Assembly (NCBI GenBank): GCA_045864775.1
Contig: BTVR01000001.1
Span: 868,001 to 932,000 of the forward strand
Reading direction: 5' to 3'
DNA: 64,000 nt
DNA from: Macondimonas sp045864775
Lineage (GTDB): Bacteria > Pseudomonadota > Gammaproteobacteria > UBA5335
Position 1 is the first letter of the stretch. The number at the start of each line of letters is the position of its first letter. The position numbers and the translations under genes were made by a program. This document shows positions 23,336 to 32,616 of the stretch, piece by piece. Under the pieces are notes generated by a model. The model was not told the DNA's origin. It did not search any database and was given only the letters and a program-made list of their open reading frames with translations.

Positions 23336-24996
23336 GGCGCAGGGCTGTCGCAGTCGCGGGCAGCCTCGGGCCCGACCAGATACCATTGCTCGCGGTGGGC
23401 CCGGCCCAGGGCGATGGCGAGCCGCGATTCGAAACAGGGCTCCAGCCGTTCCTCCGGCAGGAGCACCCAGCGCCCGGGTGCCATCCGCATCCAGGCGATG
23501 GCCTCTGCCGCCTCCCCGATCCGGTCGGCGCGGCGATAGCCGAAGGTCATGATGGGACGATCCGCCTGGTAGAGGAACTGCTCCTTCCAGTCGACCATAC
23601 CCAGCTCGGCGCCGGGATCGAGGCGAGTCCTGACCTCGCGCATCAGCGAACGCCCCGAGCGGACGTCGTCCAGCATGGGTGCGGCCCAAAAGCCATGCAG
23701 CCACCAGCCGGTCAGCAGCGTGCCGAGCAAGGCCCGGAACCCGCGGCGCGGCCCCAGCCATGCCGCCAGTGCCAGACTGGCCGCGGTCAGGATGGCCAGC
23801 GGCGCCCAGGGCTGTACCCGATAGCGCGCCATCAATTCCGGCACGATGCGCTCATCGATCCAGGCGAGGTACAGCCAGCCCGTCAGGAGTCCCAGACCGA
23901 GCGTTACGACCACGCCCCAGGCCAGCGCCTGAACCGGCCGCTTGCGCAAAAGGCCCGGCAGCAGCGGCGCGCACGCCAGCGCAAAGGCCGGAGTGGCCGG
24001 CAACAGGTAGAGCCCCCGCTTGCCGCTGCTGAGGCTGAAGAAGACGATCACGACGAGCACATAGCCCAGCAGCAGTGCATAGCGTCCGTCGCCCCGCCCG
24101 ATCCGGCGCCGCCAGGCGGGGATGAGCCAGGGCAGGAGCAGGCTGCCCGGCAGCCAGAACGGCGGGATCACCTGAACCAGGTAGTACCAGAAGGGTTCCC
24201 GGTGTCCCCAGGCATTGGCGTAGCGGGTGGCGGTCTGGCGCAGCAGCAGATCATCCCGATACGCCGCCAGCGCGGGGTCGTGCAGGCTGGCCCAGAGCAT
24301 GGGGCCGGCCCAGGCCAGCAACACGGCACACACGAGCGCCGCGCCGCCCAGTGCATGCCGTGGCGGGACGCTGTGCAATCCGGCAGGGCTGCGCCGGCGC
24401 CACCCGGCCGCGATCGGCAACACCACCAGCGGCAGGAACCCAACCCCCTTGGTGAGCACGCCCGCGGCGACGGCAAAGCTCCCGAGATAGAAGCCACGCA
24501 GGTCCGGGCCCCGCACCAGATGGCGCAGGAAACCGTACAAGGCCAGCGTGGTCCAGAAACAGAGCAGCGCGTCGATCTGCGCCATGCGCGCCTGCAGCGT
24601 GAATTGCACCATGAAGGCCAGCAGCAGCGCGGCCAACAGGCCGACGCGCGGGTTCCACAGGCGCCGCCCCAGATCGTAGGTCAGCAACAGCGTGCCGAGA
24701 GCCGCCAGCAGGGACGGCAACAGGAAGGCCAGGCGTGCACTGCCGGTCAGGGCTTCGAAGCCGGCGATGGCCCAGAAGAAGACCGGGGGTTTGTCCGAGT
24801 AAGGATGACCGCCGATGTGCGGGATCAGCCATTGGCCACTGAGCAGCATTTCCCGTGCGATCTGGGCGAAGCGCGGCTCATCGGGTGGCCAAGGGTCGCG
24901 CAGGCCCAGGCCGGGCGCAAACAACACCAATCCGAGCACGGACAGGACGAAACGATCCCGCAGCCGGCGGGCCGGAGGCGGCAGGCGCGGTTCCAT
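23332..24996 (-). CDS. ArnT-like glycosyltransferase, GT39/PMT family (second of cluster)
   Basis: A 554-residue membrane transferase. The first periplasmic loop has RDPWPPDEPRFAQIAREM with the Asp-Glu pair expected in the active site, followed by GGHPYSDKPPVFFWAIAGFE. Roughly a dozen transmembrane helices follow, then a soluble tail (MVDWKEQFLYQADRPIMTFG). Like ArnT it should use a polyprenyl-phosphate sugar and act on the periplasmic side. It starts 3 bases before the stop of the upstream LAB_N gene's reading direction, so they are one transcript. The downstream transferase overlaps its stop by 4 bases. Confidence 0.85.
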   Translation of the reverse strand: MEPRLPPPARRLRDRFVLSVLGLVLFAPGLGLRDPWPPDEPRFAQIAREMLLSGQWLIPHIGGHPYSDKPPVFFWAIAGFEALTGSARLAFLLPSLLAALGTLLLTYDLGRRLWNPRVGLLAALLLAFMVQFTLQARMAQIDALLCFWTTLALYGFLRHLVRGPDLRGFYLGSFAVAAGVLTKGVGFLPLVVLPIAAGWRRRSPAGLHSVPPRHALGGAALVCAVLLAWAGPMLWASLHDPALAAYRDDLLLRQTATRYANAWGHREPFWYYLVQVIPPFWLPGSLLLPWLIPAWRRRIGRGDGRYALLLGYVLVVIVFFSLSSGKRGLYLLPATPAFALACAPLLPGLLRKRPVQALAWGVVVTLGLGLLTGWLYLAWIDERIVPELMARYRVQPWAPLAILTAASLALAAWLGPRRGFRALLGTLLTGWWLHGFWAAPMLDDVRSGRSLMREVRTRLDPGAELGMVDWKEQFLYQADRPIMTFGYRRADRIGEAAEAIAWMRMAPGRWVLLPEERLEPCFESRLAIALGRAHREQWYLVGPEAARDCDSPAP

Positions 24997-24999
24997 CGG

Positions 25000-25299
25000 T
25001 CAGGATTTGAGGCTGTGATCGAGTGTGGCCGGTGTCTCGTCGGCCTGCCGCACCCAATAGAGGTTGCGGGCATAGACGAACAGGCCGCTGGCCTGCCCCA
25101 CGATGAAGACCGGGTCGCGTTTGTAGATCGCGTAGGCCAGCAGCGTCAATCCTCCGGCCACACTGAAATACCAGAACTGCACGGGGATCACACTGCGCTT
25201 GGCCTTCTCGCTGTAGATCCACTGCACCAGAAAGCGCATGGAAAACAGGGCCTGGCCGGCAAAGCCGACCCCCAGCCAGATGGTTTCGGTCCAGTTCAT
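25000..25299 (-). CDS. Small membrane protein with LpxB N-terminal (LAB_N) domain
   Basis: A 99-residue protein with three hydrophobic helices: IWLGVGFAGQALFSMRFLVQ, FWYFSVAGGLTLLAYAIY and VFIVGQASGLFVYARNLYWV. This is the stand-alone LAB_N domain, named from the N-terminus of some lipid-A-disaccharide synthases, and often found beside GT2 and ArnT-type genes. Its job is unproven; a helper or flippase-like role in lipid-linked sugar transfer is plausible. The ATG at 25299 overlaps the stop of the GT2 gene (ATGA). Family confident, function inferred. Confidence 0.85.
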   Translation of the reverse strand: MNWTETIWLGVGFAGQALFSMRFLVQWIYSEKAKRSVIPVQFWYFSVAGGLTLLAYAIYKRDPVFIVGQASGLFVYARNLYWVRQADETPATLDHSLKS

Positions 25300-26036
25300 G
25301 GTTCTTCCCTTGCCTGGAAGTCCAGGCGCGCACGTTGCCGCAGCCACATGACGCCGATCAAGTCGACGAGTCCCGCCCACAAGCGGTTGTTGAGGCCGTA
25401 CTTGGATTGCCCGCCGCCACGGGGCCGATGGTGGACGCCGACGGACTGCACATTGGCCCCGGCACGCAAGGCCAGAGCCGGCATGAATCGGTGCATGTGA
25501 TCGAAATAGGGCAACTCGAGGTACAAACCCCGCGGCAGAAGCTTGATGCCGCAGCCGCTGTCGGGCGTCTGATCCTGCAACAAGCCGCCACGCACGGCAT
25601 TGGCCACGCGCGAGGAAACCCGCCGCAGCCAGTCGTCCTCGCGCCGCAGCCGCGCGCCCTGGATCAGGACCCGCGCCGGCGGATCGCGCGTCAGATCCAC
25701 CCGGGCGAGCAGGTTCGGCAAATCGGCTGGATCGTTCTGACCATCGCCGTCTAGGGTTGCGATCCAGCGCCCCCGGGCAGCCCGCACGCCGCTGGTAATG
25801 GCCGCGCTCTGGCCGGCATTGCGCAGGTGACGCAGGATCCGCAACCGGCCGTCAAACTCCGTCTTCAACCCCGCCAGGGTCTCCACCGTGGCGTCGGTAC
25901 TGCCGTCGTCGACGAATATCACCTCGAAGGGAACCACGCCGTTCAGGGCATCGCGGATTTCGCGCGCCAGCGTCGTGACATTGGCCGCTTCATCCTTGAC
26001 CGGGATCACGACGGAAACGAGTGGATCAGCATGCAT
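25296..26036 (-). CDS. Polyprenyl-phosphate glycosyltransferase, GT2 (DPM1/ArnC-like)
   Basis: A 246-residue cytoplasmic or membrane-associated GT2 enzyme. It begins PLVSVVIPVKDEAANVTTLA, then FVDDGSTDATVETLAGL, and the nucleotide- and metal-binding DGDGQNDPADLP. The later GGGQSKYGLNNRLWAGLVDL matches dolichol-phosphate mannosyltransferase relatives. It lacks the long C-terminal membrane region of ArnC, keeping only an amphipathic end. It would charge undecaprenyl phosphate with a sugar for the ArnT-like enzymes encoded downstream. It overlaps the LAB_N gene by 4 bases and lies 83 bases from the first ArnT-like gene. Confidence 0.88.
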   Translation of the reverse strand: MHADPLVSVVIPVKDEAANVTTLAREIRDALNGVVPFEVIFVDDGSTDATVETLAGLKTEFDGRLRILRHLRNAGQSAAITSGVRAARGRWIATLDGDGQNDPADLPNLLARVDLTRDPPARVLIQGARLRREDDWLRRVSSRVANAVRGGLLQDQTPDSGCGIKLLPRGLYLELPYFDHMHRFMPALALRAGANVQSVGVHHRPRGGGQSKYGLNNRLWAGLVDLIGVMWLRQRARLDFQAREEP

Positions 26037-26119
26037 GGGCGGAGTATTCCAGCGATGGGGCGCAATGATGCCCAGGATTTAGCACGACCAAGCGGCCCAT
26101 TGTAACCGCGTGACGCCGT

Positions 26120-27763
26120 TCACGACTCATCCTCGGCGGGCCGTGTCGGCCCCGGCGCGACATCCCGAACGACCGCGGCCTCGCGCACCACCAGACGGTG
26201 CCCGCGATAGGGTCGGCAGATGATGCTGGGCGGCGCGGCGCAGTCGCGTTCAGCGTCGACCTCATCGACGATGACACCGCCCGGATGCTGCGTGGCCCAT
26301 GCGCGGGCGGCCTCATGATCCTTCAGCAAGACCGGCACCCGTTCCAGTCGCCCGAGGAACTGGAACTGACCCCGGTAAGTCCCCACGAAAGCGAGCGGGT
26401 GGCCAGACCGCTCGAGCGCCCCGAGCATGCGGCTGATCTCGACCAGATCGAACCGCGACTGGGCTTCGCGAACGATGGATCCGTGTCCGAAGATCAGCAG
26501 CGCCGCCATGAGGCCGCCCAGCACCGGCACCTGACGGGCATAGCCTGCAGGGGGCATCCGCCAGAAGAGATAGACGATCGGCACCAGCCCCAATCCCCAC
26601 AGCGGCGATAACGCGCTCACCCAGCTGCCGTCGCCGCGCAGCCGCAACCAGAGTGGCGCAGCCGCCAGCAGCAACGCCAGGCCGGCCAGCAAGAGCGCTG
26701 CGGGCCGCAGCGAAAAACGCAACGCGGACTGCGGCATGCCGCGCGCCAGAAGCAGCATCAAGGCGGGGAAAAGCGGCAGAAGATAATGCGGCTGCTTGCC
26801 GCTGATCATGGAACACAGGACGAAACCCGGCAGTACGACCGCCAGACAGAAGCGCACCCCGCGATCCGCCGTGGCCCGGCTCAGCGCCGTGAACCCCGCC
26901 TGGTAGACGGATGGAAACAGGGACCAGGGCAGCAACATCAGCGGCAGTATGGGCAGATACCACCACCACGGCCGCCGATGGGCGAAGGACTCGAGCGCGC
27001 GGCCCGCGCTTTGTCGCCACAGGAGATCGGCCGCGTAGCCTTTCCCGCCCAGCAGCGCGGCTGGAAGCGCCCAGACCAGGGCGATCAGCGCCATGATGCC
27101 CAGCGCGCGGATCAGCCCCGCACCCCAGATCCGCCAGCCGGGCCAGGCCGGATGCCAGAGCGGCGCCAGCAGCGCCGGGGGCAGCGCAAACAGCAGGATG
27201 ATCGGCCCCTTGGTCAGCAAACCGAGCCCCATCGCCATGCCGGCCCAGGCAAAGCCCGCGCGAGGCCGATCGACCGCCTGCCACAATCCCGTCAGGGCGA
27301 GCGTGGTCCACAGCGCCATCAGGGCATCGAACATCAGCATGCTGTGAAACCCGGCCCAGTAGAGCCCGAACAGCAGCAGCCAGGGCGTCAGATCCGCGAC
27401 CCGGGTATCCGCGGGCCAGAGCCGGCGCGCCAGATGACGGGTGAGCAGCGCACTGGCGACCCCTGCCAAGGGTGCGATCAAGCGGGGCCAAATATCGTTG
27501 ACCCCAAAAACGGCCCACCCAAGCTGCATGAGCCAGAACAACACGGGCGGTTTGTGCGGATAGGGCGCGCCATTGAGGTGTGGAACGAGCCATTGGCCGT
27601 GTTGCCACATTTCCCACGCGACAGTCGCGTAGCGGGTCTCGTCGATGGGCCACAGGCCGCGCGTGGACACGGCCACGGCAACGAAGATGGCCCATGCCGC
27701 CAGCCATCCCCAGCGCGACAACCCATGCGCCAGAGGCGCGGCAATCGAGGTCTTGAAGGTCAA
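26120..27763 (-). CDS. ArnT-like glycosyltransferase, GT39/PMT family (first of cluster)
   Basis: A 547-residue membrane transferase. The active-site loop reads LWPIDETRYATVAWEMWQHG with the Asp-Glu pair, then GAPYPHKPPVLFWLMQLGW. About 11 transmembrane helices follow and a C-terminal soluble part (AFVGTYRGQFQFLGRLERVP). No ATG is available. I use the TTG at 27763, which has AAGG about 8 bases upstream; a TTG at 27796 would add 11 residues but has no ribosome site. It is the closest of the three paralogues to ArnT in this loop. Whether the acceptor is lipid A or another glycan is open. Confidence 0.82.
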   Translation of the reverse strand: MTFKTSIAAPLAHGLSRWGWLAAWAIFVAVAVSTRGLWPIDETRYATVAWEMWQHGQWLVPHLNGAPYPHKPPVLFWLMQLGWAVFGVNDIWPRLIAPLAGVASALLTRHLARRLWPADTRVADLTPWLLLFGLYWAGFHSMLMFDALMALWTTLALTGLWQAVDRPRAGFAWAGMAMGLGLLTKGPIILLFALPPALLAPLWHPAWPGWRIWGAGLIRALGIMALIALVWALPAALLGGKGYAADLLWRQSAGRALESFAHRRPWWWYLPILPLMLLPWSLFPSVYQAGFTALSRATADRGVRFCLAVVLPGFVLCSMISGKQPHYLLPLFPALMLLLARGMPQSALRFSLRPAALLLAGLALLLAAAPLWLRLRGDGSWVSALSPLWGLGLVPIVYLFWRMPPAGYARQVPVLGGLMAALLIFGHGSIVREAQSRFDLVEISRMLGALERSGHPLAFVGTYRGQFQFLGRLERVPVLLKDHEAARAWATQHPGGVIVDEVDAERDCAAPPSIICRPYRGHRLVVREAAVVRDVAPGPTRPAEDES

Positions 27764-27957
27764 ATCATTCGCCTTGGCGGGTCTGCGAGGCGGCAAAAAT
27801 AGGCTGAGCAGCTTAACCGTTTCTTAAAAAAAGTCCATGCAGACGCTCTGGTCCGGGTCGCGCATGGGGGTCATGCAAATACGACCCGTCCTGCGCAGGT
27901 CTCGTCAGTATCCCCTGGACCCGCCCTTCCCTGATGCCGGTGGGCAGATCGCCCATG

Positions 27958-27982
27958 AAAAAGGCGGCCCTCGGGCCGCCTT
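27958..27982 (-). terminator. Rho-independent terminator after the acyl-CoA synthetase gene
   Basis: AAGGCGGCC pairs with GGCCGCCTT around a CTCG loop, and on the minus strand five T follow. It lies about 54 bases past the stop of the synthetase gene and upstream of the glycosyltransferase cluster, which therefore needs its own promoter. Confidence 0.88.
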
Positions 27983-28035
27983 GTCATAGGATCGGCGAGC
28001 CGCAGCGGGAAGATCCGCCGGACTCGCCTCGAGCC

Positions 28036-29820
28036 TCAGCCGTGCCTGGCGATGCCTTCCCAGTAGCGGGCTTCCAGATCCTTCTTGGGCAGCTTGCCGG
28101 CAAGGTTGCGTGGCAACTGGTCGACGAAGTCGATGATCTTGGGCAGCTTGAACCCGTACAGGCCCGCGTCCTTGCAGTGCGCCAGAATCTCCGCCGCATC
28201 GGCATACTCGCCTTCCTTCAACTGGATCACCGCCGCCGGCACCTCCCCCAGATCCTTGTCCGGGGCCCGCACCACCGCCACGTCCGCCACCTTCGGATGC
28301 AGCTTGATCGCATGCTCGATCTCGTTCGGGAACAGGTTCACACCCCCCGAAATGATCATCTCCTTCACCCGCGAGGTCAGATACAAAAACCCGTCCCCGT
28401 CCAAATAACCGATCAGACCGTCGTCGTACCAGAGCTGCCCGCCGATCTCGAGGAAGTTCTTGCGCATGGCCGCCTCGTCCACGCCGGCATACTCCAGGCC
28501 GTAGACCGTCGGGGTGCGCATGATGACCTTGCCTTCCTTGCCGACGGGACACCAGGCCTGCTTGTCCGGATCCCAGATGCCGACCTCGCAGCCGCGCACC
28601 TTGCCGACGCTGTCGTAGCGCTTGGGATCGGCCTGGTAGTCCTCGGGCGCGAGGATGGTCACCAGACCCGTCTCGGAGGCGGCGTAGTATTCGTGGAACA
28701 CATCGTCCCGGGCGCCCTGACGGCGGAACAGCGCGTTGATCTCCTGCTTCACCTTGGGCGGACAGGGCGCGGCGGCGCAGATGATGGTGCGCATGCTGGA
28801 GAGGTTGTACTTGCTCTTGACCTCCTCGGGCAGGGCCACCACCCGCTCCAGCATGGTCGGCGCCACGAAGGTCCAGTTGATGCGCTCGTCCTGGATGGCC
28901 TTCAGGAACCCCTCGGCCGTGAACTTGCGCATCGGCACCGCCGTACCGCCGACGAAAAAGGGCAGCACCCCGACCTGTACGCCGGCATGGTAGAGCGGCC
29001 CCGGAATCAGCGTCCGCACGTTGCCGGTGACGGGATCGTGGATCTCGCCCAGCTTGTAGTAATGAAAGGCGGTCAGCTGCATCAGACCCATGCGGATGAG
29101 GTCTTCCTTCTTGGCGCCGCGCCGGTCTTCGTCGGACGCGCTCGCCAGCCGCTCGCGGTTGATGTTCATGTACTTGGGCGTGCCGGTGGTGCCGCCGCTG
29201 TAGGGGCGCGGCGCCATGTCCAGCTTGCCGGGCGGCAGCACGGGCTGCGCGCGGGCCATCAGCGCCTCGTAGGAATGCATGCCCTCGGGCGGCTCGCCGC
29301 CGACCACGATGTAGTGCTTGACGGACGGGATCTGGTCGCGGATGGGCAGGATGCGGTCGAGAAACTCGTGGTCGACCAGCAGCACCTGCGGCTGGGCGGC
29401 ATTGATGCACTGGGCCAGTTCGTGCGGCCGCAGATGCCAGTTCAGCATCGGCATGTGGATGCCGGTCAGCGTGCCGGCCGCCATGGCCTCGAACCAGACC
29501 GGACTGTTGTAGAGCAGCTCGGCGAAGCGGTCGCCGGTTTTCAGGCCCAGCCCGTGCAGCACGTCGGCGAAGCGCAGCACGCGGTCCTTGAATTGGGCGA
29601 AGGTGATGCGCTGGCCTTCGAAGATCAGCGCCTCCCGGCTGCCCAGCGTGTCCCAGAAGGACAGCAGGAATTGCCGCGGCAGTTCATTGCGGTCCAGACG
29701 GCTGCGGATCAGGGCCTTGGTGATGGTGCGGGCGCCATTGACGAGGCCAACCTGACGCAGCGGCGCCAGGGCGCCCTTGCGGGCTTCGGGCATCTTGCGC
29801 AATTGAGCGAGTGCGGACAT
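28036..29820 (-). CDS. AMP-dependent fatty acyl-CoA synthetase/ligase
   Basis: A 594-residue adenylate-forming enzyme. The P-loop motif is PYSGGTTGTPKYMN near residue 216. Further motifs are FVAPTMLERVVALP, HEYYAASETGLVTIL, GQLWYDDGLIGYLDGDGFLY and KEMIISGGVNLFPNEIE. The C-terminal catalytic Lys is in NLAGKLPKKDL. It activates a carboxylic acid, probably a medium- or long-chain fatty acid, to its CoA ester. The ATG has GGAGGAG 7 bases upstream. It is a single gene with its own terminator, not linked to beta-oxidation genes. A 7-bp inverted repeat lies about 70 bases upstream of the start (29888-29907) and might be a regulator site, which is weak. Confidence 0.88.
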   Translation of the reverse strand: MSALAQLRKMPEARKGALAPLRQVGLVNGARTITKALIRSRLDRNELPRQFLLSFWDTLGSREALIFEGQRITFAQFKDRVLRFADVLHGLGLKTGDRFAELLYNSPVWFEAMAAGTLTGIHMPMLNWHLRPHELAQCINAAQPQVLLVDHEFLDRILPIRDQIPSVKHYIVVGGEPPEGMHSYEALMARAQPVLPPGKLDMAPRPYSGGTTGTPKYMNINRERLASASDEDRRGAKKEDLIRMGLMQLTAFHYYKLGEIHDPVTGNVRTLIPGPLYHAGVQVGVLPFFVGGTAVPMRKFTAEGFLKAIQDERINWTFVAPTMLERVVALPEEVKSKYNLSSMRTIICAAAPCPPKVKQEINALFRRQGARDDVFHEYYAASETGLVTILAPEDYQADPKRYDSVGKVRGCEVGIWDPDKQAWCPVGKEGKVIMRTPTVYGLEYAGVDEAAMRKNFLEIGGQLWYDDGLIGYLDGDGFLYLTSRVKEMIISGGVNLFPNEIEHAIKLHPKVADVAVVRAPDKDLGEVPAAVIQLKEGEYADAAEILAHCKDAGLYGFKLPKIIDFVDQLPRNLAGKLPKKDLEARYWEGIARHG

Positions 29821-30044
29821 CGATCGTCTCCTCCATGAAAGACCTTTTTTGAATCGTCATGCTGGAAGTGGCTGTGAATACAACCTCTCCTGCCCCCTCA
29901 GGCAGGATCTTCCGGTGCAATGACCATAGCATGGACGGCACCCCGCGGGCAGATGGCACCCAGCCCGGGCCGGGAACGGAGTTGACAGCGAGAAAGTGTC
30001 GGCGTCTGCGGATCCGGCGCCGGGCACGCCAGGCCCCCATGCAT

Positions 30045-30911
30045 TCAGCGCGGGCCGAAGACGCGCGCGCACTCGGCCACGAAATCCGCGAGCAGGAGGC
30101 CCGCCAGACTCATCGGGCCGGGATGGGACGGCAGCGCCCGATAATCGAACCAGCCGGCCTCCACGATCTCCACGCCATCGGGACGCAACTCGCCGGAGGC
30201 GTACTCGCAAACGAAGCCGATCATCAGGGAATGGGGAAACGGCCAGGGTTGCGAACCCAGATAGCGCATGGCGCCGACCGCAATGCCGACCTCCTCGGCC
30301 ACCTCCCGGCGCACGCAGGCTTCCAGCGTTTCCCCGGGCTCGACGAAGCCGGCGAGGATGCTGAACAGACCTTCCGGGAAATCCGGTCCGCGCGCCAGCA
30401 GCACCTCGGGCCCGCGCACCACCATGGCCATGACGGCCGGCGCCAGACGCGGAAACTGCCGCAGGCCACAGGCGGGGCACTGCTTGGCGCGATCGCTTTC
30501 GGCAAGCATCAGTGGCGTGGCACACCGGCCGCAATAGCGATGGGTGCGATCCCAGGCCACGATCTGCACGGCGCGCCCGGCGAGCAGGAACAGATCGGTC
30601 GGCAGCCGATCATGGAGGCGGCGCAGATCCAGCCATTGCCCCTGCGGATCGGCCGCTTCGGCCTTGCTGTCGGCGCCCACGCCATAACACGGCACCCCAT
30701 CCAGGTAGCCCAAGGGATGCGGCACGGGATCCAGTGCGAGCCCCAGAAGGACGGCCCGGGCGGCGCGCGGCATGCCGAAGCTGCCGTCCGCCTCCCGGCG
30801 CACCCAGAGGCGGGATCCGTCGCAGACGAACCACCAGGCCGCCGTGGCCAACGGCGTTTCGAAGCGGACCACCGGCTCGAAACGGCCGCTGAAGCGATGA
30901 TGCCCATCCAT
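30045..30911 (-). CDS. nudC: NADH pyrophosphatase / NAD-cap decapping enzyme NudC
   Basis: A 288-residue Nudix hydrolase. The zinc ribbon is RYCGRCATP with a second pair CPACG. The Nudix box is GFVEPGETLEACVRREVAEE near residues 196-215. The NudC-specific SQPWPFPHSLM follows. It cleaves NADH to NMNH and AMP and can remove the NAD cap from RNA. I use the ATG at 30911 because GGAG lies 8 bases upstream; one at 30932 would add 7 residues without a ribosome site. It is 42 bases downstream of epmA on the same strand and could be co-transcribed with efp-epmA. Confidence 0.95.
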   Translation of the reverse strand: MDGHHRFSGRFEPVVRFETPLATAAWWFVCDGSRLWVRREADGSFGMPRAARAVLLGLALDPVPHPLGYLDGVPCYGVGADSKAEAADPQGQWLDLRRLHDRLPTDLFLLAGRAVQIVAWDRTHRYCGRCATPLMLAESDRAKQCPACGLRQFPRLAPAVMAMVVRGPEVLLARGPDFPEGLFSILAGFVEPGETLEACVRREVAEEVGIAVGAMRYLGSQPWPFPHSLMIGFVCEYASGELRPDGVEIVEAGWFDYRALPSHPGPMSLAGLLLADFVAECARVFGPR

Positions 30912-30953
30912 GGCGTGATCTCCGTGCCTCATCCGCGATCGTGCGTTCGGCGC

Positions 30954-31931
30954 TCAGGCCCGCTCGACCGGAAACGCCAGCACGGCATCGAGTGTATCGG
31001 CGCCGAGGGCCAGCATCACCAGCCGGTCCACGCCCAAGGCCACCCCGGCGCAGTCGGGCAGCCCGGCGGCGAGCGCGGCGAGCAAGGCTGCGTCCACCGG
31101 GACCACCGGCAAGCCGTGCGCCTTCCGCCAGGCGAGATCCTGCAGGATGCGGCTGCGCTGCTCCGCTGCGTCGGCGAGCTCATGATAGCCGTTGGCCAGT
31201 TCGATGCCGTGCAGATACAGCTCGAAGCGGGCCGCGCGCGGGGGATCCCCGGGCAGCAGTCGGGCCATGGCGGCCTGGGAGGCCGGATACTCGGTGATGA
31301 AACACGGCCCGTCCCGGCCGAGCTGAGGCGCCACGCAGTGCGTCATGACGAGATCGAGCCAGCCATCACGATCGAGACCGTCGATGCCGGCGGCAAGCGT
31401 CCCACCGGCTGCGCGGAGGCAGTCCCTGAACGCCGCCGTGTCGGCTGTGAACGGATCGAACCCGGCGTAGCGCCGGAACGCCTCGCCATAGGTGAGGATC
31501 GTGCTCGGCGCGAGCGGCGGACCGTCGGCGAGCGCCGAGCGCACCAGATCGTCGACCTCGCCGATCAGCCTGTGGTGATCGAAACCGGAACGGTACCATT
31601 CGAGCAGGGTGAATTCAGGATTGTGCAGCCGCCCCCGCTCCGCCTCGCGCGCGGCGCGGTAGATCTGATAGATCGACCCGGCGCCGGCGGCCAGCAGACG
31701 CTTCATGTGCGCCTCCGGGGAGGTCTGCCAGTAGCGCGGACCCCACGGGGAGTCGGCGAGGCGGACGGCCTGCAGATGGGGATCGCTGGCGCAGGCCGCG
31801 CCGAGCACGGGGGTTTCCACCTCCCACACCCCGCGCGCCGCAAAAAAGGCGCGCAGCCGGGCCAGCATGTCGGCGCGCCGCCGCAGCGCGGCAAGATTCG
31901 CGCTGGGCCGCCAATCCGGCGCGCGGCTCAC
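30954..31931 (-). CDS. epmA: EF-P-(R)-beta-lysine ligase EpmA (GenX/PoxA)
   Basis: A 325-residue class II lysyl-tRNA-synthetase paralogue without the anticodon-binding domain, the length of the E. coli protein. It attaches (R)-beta-lysine to Lys34 of EF-P. Class II motifs are VWEVETPVLG, TSPEAHMKRLLAAGAGSIYQ with NPEFTLLEWY, and the C-terminal GVALGVDRLVMLAL. The GTG start shares bases with the efp stop (GTGA), so translation is coupled. The AAGGAG inside the last efp codons is too close for a classic ribosome site, consistent with re-initiation. Its substrate gene efp is immediately upstream and epmB is divergent beyond that. Confidence 0.94.
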   Translation of the reverse strand: MSRAPDWRPSANLAALRRRADMLARLRAFFAARGVWEVETPVLGAACASDPHLQAVRLADSPWGPRYWQTSPEAHMKRLLAAGAGSIYQIYRAAREAERGRLHNPEFTLLEWYRSGFDHHRLIGEVDDLVRSALADGPPLAPSTILTYGEAFRRYAGFDPFTADTAAFRDCLRAAGGTLAAGIDGLDRDGWLDLVMTHCVAPQLGRDGPCFITEYPASQAAMARLLPGDPPRAARFELYLHGIELANGYHELADAAEQRSRILQDLAWRKAHGLPVVPVDAALLAALAAGLPDCAGVALGVDRLVMLALGADTLDAVLAFPVERA

Positions 31932-32497
31932 TCCTTGACGCGGGAGACGTACTCGCCGGTGCGGGTGTCGGCCTTGATCAGCTCGCCCTGCTCGACGAAC
32001 AGCGGCACCCGCACCACCGCGCCGGTCTCCAGGGTCGCGGGCTTGCCGCCGCCGCTGGCCGTATCGCCACGGATACCCGGATCGGTCTCCGTGATGCGCA
32101 GCGTCACGAAATTGGGCGCGGTCACGCTCAGCGGCACGTTGTTGTAGAGCATGACCGTGCACAGATCCTCGGGCTTGATCCATTTGCCGGCCTCGCCCAC
32201 GGCCTGGGGACTGGCGGCATGCTGCTCGAAGGTGTCGGTGACCATGAAATGCCAGGCGTCGGCGTCGCTGTAGAGATACTGCATCTCCACCTCGACCACA
32301 TCGGCCGATTCGATGGTGTCGCCGGACTTGAAGGTGCGTTCGATGACCCGGCCGGTCTTGAGGTTGCGGAACTTGACCCGGTTGAAGGCCTGGCCTTTGC
32401 CGGGCTTGACGAACTCGTTCTCCAGGATGCTGACCGGGTCGCCGTCCAGCATGACCTTGAGGCCGCCCTTGAATTCGTTGGTGCTGTAGATCGCCAT
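31928..32497 (-). CDS. efp: Elongation factor P
   Basis: A 189-residue three-domain factor that rescues ribosomes stalled at polyproline. It begins MAIYSTNEFKGGLKVMLDG. The tip loop is ENEFVKPGKGQAFNRV, placing Lys34 in PGKG, the lysine modified by EpmA and EpmB. The C-terminal signature is IRGDTASGGGKPATLETG. The length is normal. It is divergent from epmB with 119 bases between starts, and epmA overlaps its stop. The presence of Lys34 and both enzymes shows the beta-lysine route rather than rhamnosylation. Confidence 0.97.
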   Translation of the reverse strand: MAIYSTNEFKGGLKVMLDGDPVSILENEFVKPGKGQAFNRVKFRNLKTGRVIERTFKSGDTIESADVVEVEMQYLYSDADAWHFMVTDTFEQHAASPQAVGEAGKWIKPEDLCTVMLYNNVPLSVTAPNFVTLRITETDPGIRGDTASGGGKPATLETGAVVRVPLFVEQGELIKADTRTGEYVSRVKE

Positions 32498-32616
32498 GAA
32501 TCATCCGTCGTGAAGTAAGGAACGCCAGCCCGCCGAATGCCGCGTCCGGCATCCCGGCTTGTCTAGAATATGCCGTCTGGTCCACCCCGGACACGCGACG
32601 GACACGCAGGAGCGCC

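Noticed and set aside
23386..25500. A 704-codon open frame on the plus strand
   Set aside because: Antisense to the ArnT-like and LAB_N genes; Gln/Arg/Pro-rich shadow without recognisable domains.
29888..29907. TCCTGCC / GGCAGGA inverted repeat as a fatty-acid regulator site
   Set aside because: Does not resemble the FadR or PsrA sites I know; could be chance.
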